A model generated the notes under the pieces. The model was not told the DNA's origin. It worked only from the letters and a program-made list of their open reading frames with translations, and ran no database searches. A stretch of 64,000 nucleotides of DNA from Scolanthus callimorphus (Eukaryota > Cnidaria > Anthozoa > Actiniaria > Edwardsiidae): assembly GCA_033964015.1 (NCBI GenBank), contig CM066923.1:248001-312000 (forward strand), given 5' to 3'. The translations under genes and the position numbers were made by a program. Shown piece by piece: positions 56,607-64,000 of the stretch; the first letter of the stretch is position 1; every line of letters begins with the position of its first letter.

Positions 56607-56708
56607 TGCGGGCGATTCCTGTAAATGGTGGAAACTCTCAACTTTGTCAGCTCAAAAAACCCGGCTTTTTGACCTAAAATACGGTCACATTTTCTAAAGT
56701 ATTTAAAG
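56607..56708 (+). other. Proposed HYOU1 5'UTR exon
   Basis: Ends AAAG before the good donor GTAAGCTC (56709). The first coding exon starts with its ATG immediately after an acceptor (TACTACAG, 57913), so a non-coding exon upstream is required. The 5' limit (transcription start) is not determined. Confidence 0.45.
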
Positions 56709-57734
56709 GTAAGCTCATATATATCGTCTTTAACAAATTTATCGGTATATATTTTTCTATGCAAGTCATATGTAGATGTTGTCAACACATTTCCCATTTG
56801 ATTGCAACACTGTCAGAACTATCCGGTGAATTTAACTCTCGTTGATCGATTTTTTTGGAAAATAATAATACTTAACTTACCTTAATAATTTTATTCATGG
56901 TGCACTTCAATGCGGGAGTGTGTGAACTTATATAGAAGGCCATGAATGAGACTTAACTCTGTTATTAGGGAATTGAAACTTCAAGGAATCAATTTACTTA
57001 TTTCTTGAACGTTGCTTTGCGCGTGGAGGAACATTTAGGATAGTGACAAGGTAATATTATCAGAACTGAAAAGCGTAAAATATGATTTGCTCTTTTTATA
57101 GACAAATCAAATTTATTGAGCTGTAAAGACAGGATGACATAAGATATATTTAAGTTCATTAATTTGGTATCAGTATAATTAATTTTTATTTATTTAAGTT
57201 ATTTAAACACGGTGAACTCTTCTCAGGATTTTAAAAACTACAAATGTAAACTAACTATTATGATAATACTAACTACCTTATCTGAATAATAATTCAAATA
57301 AGGTAGCATGTTGGTGACTCTTTAAATAAGTTCATCCCTGAGGTTCATGCATGAAATGAACATACCTTGTTGCATCATTGTCCTGGTGGCTCATGTAATG
57401 TTAAGTAGCTCATTAAAGTGTAGAGTTCACTACTTGAATGTCATAGTGATTGTTTGATATCAGCTGAACAACATTGGGTTATACAGTGGTTACACTATAC
57501 AGGGCATTATAGTGCATAAGTATTATACTCTATTATATGCAGGGGTAATGATTATTAAATGCCTGACGTATCAATGTCTGAATGGCAGGTCATCTGTTGG
57601 CTGAAATTAAGATGATATGAACAGCCGATTTCTGTTTTTCTTTGAATTGTTTTAGTTTCCTTTTGACGTGCAGTTGACAGTGTATCTGAAATCTCTGAAT
57701 CCCTCCCCAATGATTCTCTCCTCCTTCACCTTTC

Positions 57735-57830
57735 ACACTACATGTCACCTATAGCTCAATGTCTAGATTGTCCAACCAGGGTCTTGGATTCAATCCCTGC
57801 AGTGTGATGAAATAAAGTTTATTGTATTGT
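57735..57830 (+). mobile_element. tRNA-derived SINE-like sequence
   Basis: TATAGCTCAATGTCTAGA resembles an A box and GGATTCAATCCCTG a B box, followed by an AATAAAG/TTGTATTGTAT tail. It lies in the HYOU1 5'UTR intron. Confidence 0.5.
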
Positions 57831-57913
57831 ATAGTGTGCATTCCATCTACATCTCAAGACTAAACTGCATGAGAATGAAATGTTTAATATTTTCTTTCTA
57901 AATCATACTACAG

Positions 57914-60900
57914 ATGCCTTCAACGAAGGTGATCAGCCTTGTTTGTTGTATTGCAACACTTGGTCTCATCTTGTTCATACTACCAGAATCATGTAAGTCA
58001 TAAATTAAAGGCTAAAAGGAAAAGATGTAGGAGGTCCTCTTTTGTGACTCCTATTACAGGGCTTCTGGTATTTCGTGCCATCGTGGACCCGCAAAATTTG
58101 GGTAAATCACCGAAATATACCAAACCACACAAAATTCTGTGAAATCCGTAAGAATTTGCTATAAATCTTAAAGATTGATAATGTGTGTTTCCAAAAAATC
58201 TCCATACCCCCCCCCCCCCCCCCCCTCCCCCCACGGAAGGGTGTTGAGAAATGACCCCCCTCCCCTCTGGAATTTCCAAAGAAAAATACAGTGTTTGTAT
58301 GGAAAAGATCAGGTAAATTGACCCACCCACCCCTCTGGAATTTCCAATCCCTTCAGTAGGGGGGTATGGATATTTTTTGGAAACACACAATCACACAGCA
58401 AAATATTTGAAATATTTGAAACTCGGTAAACCTGCAAATTTAGTTCGCATCAAACATTCAAATCAACCATCTAAACTGCGCGAAACGAATGATGTAAGAA
58501 GCATTGCTATTGGTGCATTTCTAACCACATTGTTGTTGGAATAGCAAATGCTGAACTTTGAACCTAAAGCATCCTGTGAATTCGGTCATTTTTCCCACTA
58601 AATTGGGTTTCCGTGAATTATGCCACAAAATTTCCAGGAAATTGAACCTAAAAATCCTGTGAATGGTGGAATGTGATGGTTCAGATTATCAGTTGGCATT
58701 CTATCAGAACTTCTAATTCACCTATCAATCTTTTACATTTTTGTTTTTAGATGGTTTAGCTGTCATGTCTGTGGATCTTGGAAGTCAGTTTATGAAGATT
58801 GCTATTGTAAAGGTAAGTAGCTTTGTACATCATTATTCATGTTTATTTCTCATTATTTAGTCAGGGTTATAAGCGGCCATTTTTTTCTTCTTTGGTATAT
58901 TGGAGGTGCTTTATGAGAAGCAGGCTGATGTATTGTAGGTGCACTGGTAGACACACTGGTTATAAATGGGCCATGCTCTGAAAAAGGGTTGACAACATCA
59001 CAAACATTGACCAAAATTCTACAATTAATTTCTAGTTTAAACGGTTACTTTCAAATGATGATTCAAGCATTAGTTTTCTTACAGTAATGTACAAGACCCA
59101 AAAAAGGGAAAAAATCTTTGGAGAAGTCAATAAAATTTCATCTGAATGTAAGATGGTACAATGTGGTCACCCAAAATGGTGATGATTATGATGTAATGAT
59201 CTGATACTGACGAACTGATACTGATCTGATACTGACGAACGTGCACGAGCATTACTCCGCGCCACAGGCCTTTCCACCATTTGGTCTGTCGGACCACAAT
59301 ACCGTGGTGGCATTGGCGTTAGAGGGTAAGCGTAACAACACCAAAAAAAGCATAACAAAGCGGGATCTGCGGACCAGTGCGAAGGAGGCTATGGGAAGAT
59401 ATCTTAACCTCATGGATTGGTCATTATTATACGCCCCCTTGGAGAGTTGCGAACAGATGTGGAATACATTTTACGAGGTGATTCTTACTGGTCTTGACAT
59501 CCTAATGCCAGAGAAGGAGTATCGCGTTTGTGTTGCCGACACACCGTGGATGACTCCGAGAGTGAAATCCCTCATCCTCAACAGACAAAAGGCCTTCAAC
59601 ACCCATGGCTCAAACTCAATTCAATTTAAGTACTTCAGGAATCTAGTTAACAGAGAAAGGAAAACCCAAAGAGGTGGTGGGACGAGGTCAAACGGATTAG
59701 TGGCGCCAAATCGAAAAGTGGCGACTTGATAAGTCAAATCAATGTCGACCAGTTCTCTGATCTCTCTAAGCTTGAGCAAGCCAATACTATCAATGCGGCC
59801 TCTCTAGATCCCTTGGATCAGTACAAATTGCAAGAACCACTTACGCGCTTTCCCTTAGAGCCTGAGCCTGTATTCCTAAGTGTAACCGAGGACCGCGTGC
59901 TAAAGGTACTATCTAATCTTCATACGCGAAAGGCGTGCGGCCCTGATAACGTGCCTAATTGGCTGTTAAAGGAGTACGCAGACATTTTAGCTTTCCCCAT
60001 CACGCAAATCCTCAATGCGTCCTATCGTGAGCAGTGTCTGCCCACCATCTGGAAGATGGCTGACGTCCCTCCCCTTCCAAAAAAGAAGCCTGTTCTCGAC
60101 CTGAAAAAGGACTTAAGACCAGTTTCATTGACGCCTTGTGTATCTAAGGTGGCCGAGGAGTTCGTGGTGGAGGATTTTGTCAAACCTGCTATTCTTGACT
60201 CGGTCAGTGGAGACCAATATGGGGCGATCCCAAAGTCCTCCACCACCATGGCTCTTATTAGCATGTTGCATGCTTGGGCTCTAGGGACTGATGGGAACGG
60301 GGCAACAGTAAGAACGATGTTGTTTGATTACCGCAAAGCGTTTGATTTTATTGACCATAGGATTTTAATCAACAAGCTAAGTAGGTTGGCCATTCCCCGA
60401 AGCGTTGTGAATTGGATTATTGATTTCCTTTCCAACCGATCCCAACGGATCAAGTTAGCAAAGGGCTGTTACTCCGAGTGGGGTCCAGTCCCCTCGGGGT
60501 ACCACAGGGTACCAAATTGGGCCCGTGGTTATTCATTCTATTTATTAATGATTTGGACATAAATTCACCACATTTGTGGAAATTCGTAGATGATACCACG
60601 GCCTCGGAGGTAATTAAAAAAGGAAATGCCAGCAACGCTCAGGGTATGACTGATCAGATCATCGAGTGGTCCCATGAAAAGGTAGTTGTCCTTAACCCTG
60701 ATAAGTGCAAAGAAATGAGAATTTCGTTTGCTCGCGAACCCGAACGCTTTGATGCTATAACTATCGATGGCAAAGCACTCGAGGTTGTCAAAAATGCCAA
60801 ATTATTAGGGTTAACTATTAGGGACAACCTGACGTGGAACGCTCATGTGGAGGAGGCAGTAAAGAAGGCTAGCAAGAAATTGTATTTCCTTGTTCAACTT

Positions 60901-63067
60901 AAAAGAGCTAGACTGCCTCCTTCAGACTTAGTTCTTTTCTATAAAGCCTGTGTTCGTTCGTGTGTGGACTATGCTGTGCCAGTTTTCTATAACGCCCTGC
61001 CGCAGTACCTAAAAGATGAGTTTGTGCGTATCGAGAAAAGGGCGCTATCGATAATATTGCCCCGCACGAGCTACATTAGTGCTTGCAGTTTTTTGGGCAT
61101 CACACCTATTACTGAGCACCATAGCCAACTGTGCAGTAAGCTGTTCGACGAGATTTGCTCTGAGACTGATCACAAGCTGAACAGCTTGCTGCCACCAAAA
61201 AACGAATTAAGATATAATCTCCGCAACCATCGCCCTTTTTCCCTCCCTAATTTAAAAACAAACAGAACCAAAAACACCTTCGTGTTCGCAATGGCCCGAA
61301 ATTCGTTTCAAACATAGGTAATTTATCAATCAATTCGACTGCAGGTAAAAATGGGTTTTAAAGAGATCATAGTGTTTTAACTTTTATTATTCATATTCCT
61401 TATTATTATTTAGTATTTATATATATGTAAATAGTCTAATTCAAATTATTTTTAATATATTGTAAAAAATTGCTTAATTCAGCCCTAAGGCTGCAATGTA
61501 GTTTTTAATAAACCATCTATCTATCTATCTATATCTATCTCGTAATGGTGATGTTACCATTAACAGTGACAATAATGATGTTGACAAAGAAAAAGGTGAT
61601 AATGCTACATAATAATTATGCTAACTTGGTTTTGTATGTTTAATTGACAGCCTGGTGTACCAATGGAAATAGCCCTCAATAAGTAAGTTCATGACGTATC
61701 ATATTCATGTGAAACATTGCTGAGCTCATGAAAGTTATAAATGATTCTTACCAGAAAAAAATGCAGGTGTAAAATCAGACGTCAGAGATGTAAACTATGT
61801 GAAAACTTTTAGGACGAAACAGTGAGGGGTTTTTATGTCCAAATACCAATCAAATGTACACTTGAATTTTTCAGGGAGTCAAGAAGAAAGACCCCAGTAG
61901 CTGTTTCTATGCGTGACAATGAGCGTCTATTTTCAGATGGTGCCTTGAGAGTTGTAAGTCTGCTCAATGATAAAACAAAACTTAACTATTATTGTAAATT
62001 ATGAGGAAAATAAAGGGTTGTTGTTATTATTTACAGTGATGGTGATGATGGCAATTAGTACAGTATGATCACTACAGTATGTTGACATAATTGAAACTGT
62101 TTTTTATTTCTCTTCAGTCTGTGATGCACCCTCCTAAAGCCTATGTCTATCTCCACCATTTACTTGGTAAAAAGCTTGACAACCCTCAAGTACAGAATTA
62201 CAAAGAAAGGTACACTATAATAATAATTATAATAATGTAGGCACTTGTATACCGCAAATTATCATATGATTATGTTCAAATGTGGTTTACAGATGTGGAC
62301 ATGTCTGATCCCTAAGATGCGGACTGCGATTTATACAATGCAGTTTACAATCATGAGTGGTTGTTAGATTACATTCTGTAATGTACACTAAAAATTAATA
62401 TACAAATGTCAATTTTTATCGTTTGTATTCTTTGCTAACATTCAATGCCTTTATTTTCTTAGATTCCCATGGTATAATTTAGAAGAAGACAAAGAAACTG
62501 AAATGGTCAAATTCAGACATGACAAGTACGTATGTGCTGTGTATATAATTATTGTTCCATTTATGTGTTCCTGTTTATTATTGTCTTCTTTCATAGTGGG
62601 TGGATGAAGTTATTCTAAAAAAGAACCATTTCCCTTCCAAGTTGTTTGTTGTTGTGTAATCTGGCTTTCTGTTTATGTTTCTTTTAGAGACATCACTTTT
62701 ACTCCAGAAGAACTTATGGGAATGGTTCTTAACCATTCACGGATTATAGCAGAGCAATACGCAGGTAACTATGCAGTTGTTTCTTGTGATTCATGTTGGG
62801 GAAAAGGAATGTGTTGGTATGGTATTATAACTTTGGAGTCTGTTTTGGGGGATTCTTTCTGGGGAAAAGGGGTTTTATCCAATAAGACATAAATCCAATT
62901 TAGGCAATCCAAGTCAGTGTCTATGAAGTGTGCAAAATTTGAAAACAAATGCCCCAAATTTGTCAAAATTGATAAATCAGCGTTTTTTTAACAGATCATC
63001 CCATTAAAGATGTAGTGATTACAGTGCCACCATTTTTTAACCAAGCAGAAAGAAAAGCCATCCTCAG
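57914..63067 (+). CDS. HYOU1: Hypoxia up-regulated protein 1 (GRP170), Hsp110-type ER chaperone, 3' partial
   Basis: An ER-lumen chaperone and nucleotide exchange factor for BiP. Coding exons in consistent phase: 57914-57992 (MPSTKVISLVCCIATLGL..., signal peptide), 58751-58812 (YGLAVMSVDLGSQFMKIAIVK, phosphate-binding loop of the Hsp70 ATPase), 61651-61682, 61875-61953 (SRRKTPVAVSMRDNERLFSD), 62118-62209 (HPPKAYVYLHHLLGKKLD), 62463-62525, 62688-62764 (FTPEELMGMVLNHSR), 62995-63067 (DVVITVPPFFNQAERKAIL). This covers roughly the first 170 residues of a protein that is usually near 1,000, so the gene continues to the right. The ATG directly follows a splice acceptor. The second coding intron holds a 2.36-kb LINE. 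Confidence 0.94.
58184..58387. mobile_element. MITE with TGTGTTTCCAAAAAAT ends and poly-C/G
   Basis: Left TGTGTTTCCAAAAAATCTCC...ATACCCCCC mirrors right GGGGGGTATGGATATTTTTT...GGAAACACA. A long C run follows the left arm. In HYOU1 intron 1. Confidence 0.85.
59185..61543 (+). mobile_element. 5'-truncated LINE (non-LTR retrotransposon)
   Basis: Flanked by AATGGTGATG at 59175-59184 and 61544-61553 (10-bp candidate target duplication). Starts within the endonuclease domain and ends in AATAAACC plus an ATCT-repeat tail. Inserted in sense orientation in HYOU1 coding intron 2. The clade is not certain; the RT resembles CR1/L2/Rex-type elements. Confidence 0.88.
59241..61317 (+). pseudogene. LINE endonuclease tail and reverse transcriptase, two frameshifts
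   Basis: The first frame (59241-59729) has the endonuclease end GLSDHNTVVA and a linker. The second (59726-60562) has RT motifs RKACGPDNVPNWLL, LRPVSLTPCVSKVAE and LFDYRKAFDFIDH. The third (60478-61317) has PLGVPQGTKLGPWLF, the catalytic FVDD, and a thumb-like region through LRNHRPFSLP. The breaks lie near 59671 and in a G run at 60480-60483; each is compatible with one missing base. Confidence 0.92.
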
Positions 63068-63174
63068 GTATTGTAATTATTGTGTTTGCAAATGTAATCT
63101 GTTTTTCTCTTCCTTAAGTGTCATGTAAAAGATTACTACGTATAGAGCAAACTAATGGATGATTCTAGCTAATA

Positions 63175-63291
63175 ATTCCCAACTGATCGTGTGAGAGGCA
63201 ACGCACACTTTTCGCTTTTTGGCACAAAGAGAAGTTTATTATCAAGATCAAATACAAAGTGGAATCTACCAACAATAAACCTCTCTGCCAC
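63175..63291. repeat. 117-bp direct repeat, copy 1
   Basis: Same as 63481-63597: ATTCCCAACTGATCGTGTGA ... AAACCTCTCTGCCACC. Starts and ends sharply, suggesting a terminal repeat of a small inserted element or a local duplication. Confidence 0.9.
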
Positions 63292-63480
63292 CCTATACAA
63301 TATATATCCCCGGGTGGGAGGGCGGGAATAAAATTTAAGAAGTTCACGCTATTTGTTGTTGTCTCTCTGACTCTACTCTATCTAACTAAAAACTAATGAG
63401 CATGCCCCTTTTATACGCATGTGACGTCACACGTCAGTCAGGCAATTAATCCCTTTGAGCATGTGCCCAAAGGGAAGAAA

Positions 63481-63597
63481 TTCCCAACTGATCGTGTGAG
63501 AGGCAACGCACACTTTTCGCTTTTTGGCACAAAGAGAAGTTTATTATCAAGATCAAATACAAAGTGGAATCTACCAACAATAAACCTCTCTGCCACC
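63481..63597. repeat. 117-bp direct repeat, copy 2
   Basis: Second copy, 306 bp to the right of the first. The two copies appear identical over their length. No coding frame recognised between them. Confidence 0.9.
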
Positions 63598-64000
63598 AAA
63601 CCACGCGGCCAAAAAACGAAAAGAAACAAACAAAAAAAACAAACCAACAAAAAGGAGAACAAGAGAGAAAGTTTCCTAAATAAGGTTTTTAAGCATCACG
63701 TTACCAGTCGGCGTATGATTTCACTGGGCACCCCAAAGTAAATGACCAAGTGGCATCACCGCGTCGAAAAGAATGCCTGCGATAGCTGTACGTCTGAACT
63801 ACCGGCGGTAGCACAAAGATGACGGCGAAACTCCACCAAAAAACAGTGAGACCCGAGACTAGCAGGTACTGTACATAAACCCGAAATAGGCAAGAAAGGA
63901 ATATGTAATCTGCGCTTCCCAAACTGATTATGTTGATATGATAGAAAGTGAGAAGGCTATGAAACAAAATGTAACTGGACCCCACTAAAGAATTTCTAAT
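63598..64000. other. Window end, HYOU1 intron or repeat sequence
   Basis: No exon recognised. Probably still the HYOU1 intron after 63067. A-rich stretch at 63601-63660. Confidence 0.4.

Overview
This is animal nuclear DNA, most likely from an early-branching invertebrate such as an anthozoan cnidarian. The basis is short phase-consistent GT-AG exons, metazoan housekeeping genes with intron positions like those of vertebrates, roughly 40% GC, many foldback MITEs, and DIRS-like and LINE retroelements. The species call is inference; nothing in the window is bacterial or viral.

Layout. (1) 1000-27251, + strand: a 36-exon P4-ATPase (phospholipid flippase, ATP11-like) lacking only its most N-terminal exons, which lie left of the window. 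Three of its introns are filled by minisatellites (56-bp unit, 5.7-12.0 kb; 24/25-bp unit, 14.6-16.6 kb; 46-bp unit, 20.1-21.4 kb). (2) 27.3-34.9 kb: gene-poor and MITE-rich. (3) 35174-38789, - strand: TCTP (TPT1). (4) 38.9-43.3 kb: a tail-to-tail inverted duplication of an unrecognised two-exon gene with its promoter. The left copy is divergent from TCTP, the right copy is divergent from PUDP, and a 99-base poly-C run lies between them. (5) 43492-51611, +: PUDP (HDHD1-like pseudouridine-5'-phosphatase), with one coding exon split by a 5.77-kb antisense DIRS/PAT/Ngaro-like tyrosine-recombinase retrotransposon. (6) 52867-55937, -: complete ZNHIT1, containing an AT-AC (U12-type) intron. (7) 56.6 kb to the right part of the window, +: 5' part of HYOU1/GRP170, with an ER-stress-element-like site, a 5'UTR exon and coding exons 1-8. 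A 5'-truncated LINE lies in its second coding intron.

The host genes are unrelated housekeeping functions (membrane lipid asymmetry, TCTP, nucleotide salvage, SRCAP/SWR1 chromatin remodelling, ER folding) and are not an operon. Two gene pairs share divergent promoter regions.

A recurring feature is that nearly every broken reading frame, in host genes and transposons alike, can be explained by one missing base, usually in a short homopolymer. Many apparent pseudogene lesions may therefore be consensus-sequence errors. All coordinates come from reading splice sites and frames by eye; no alignment or database search was run.
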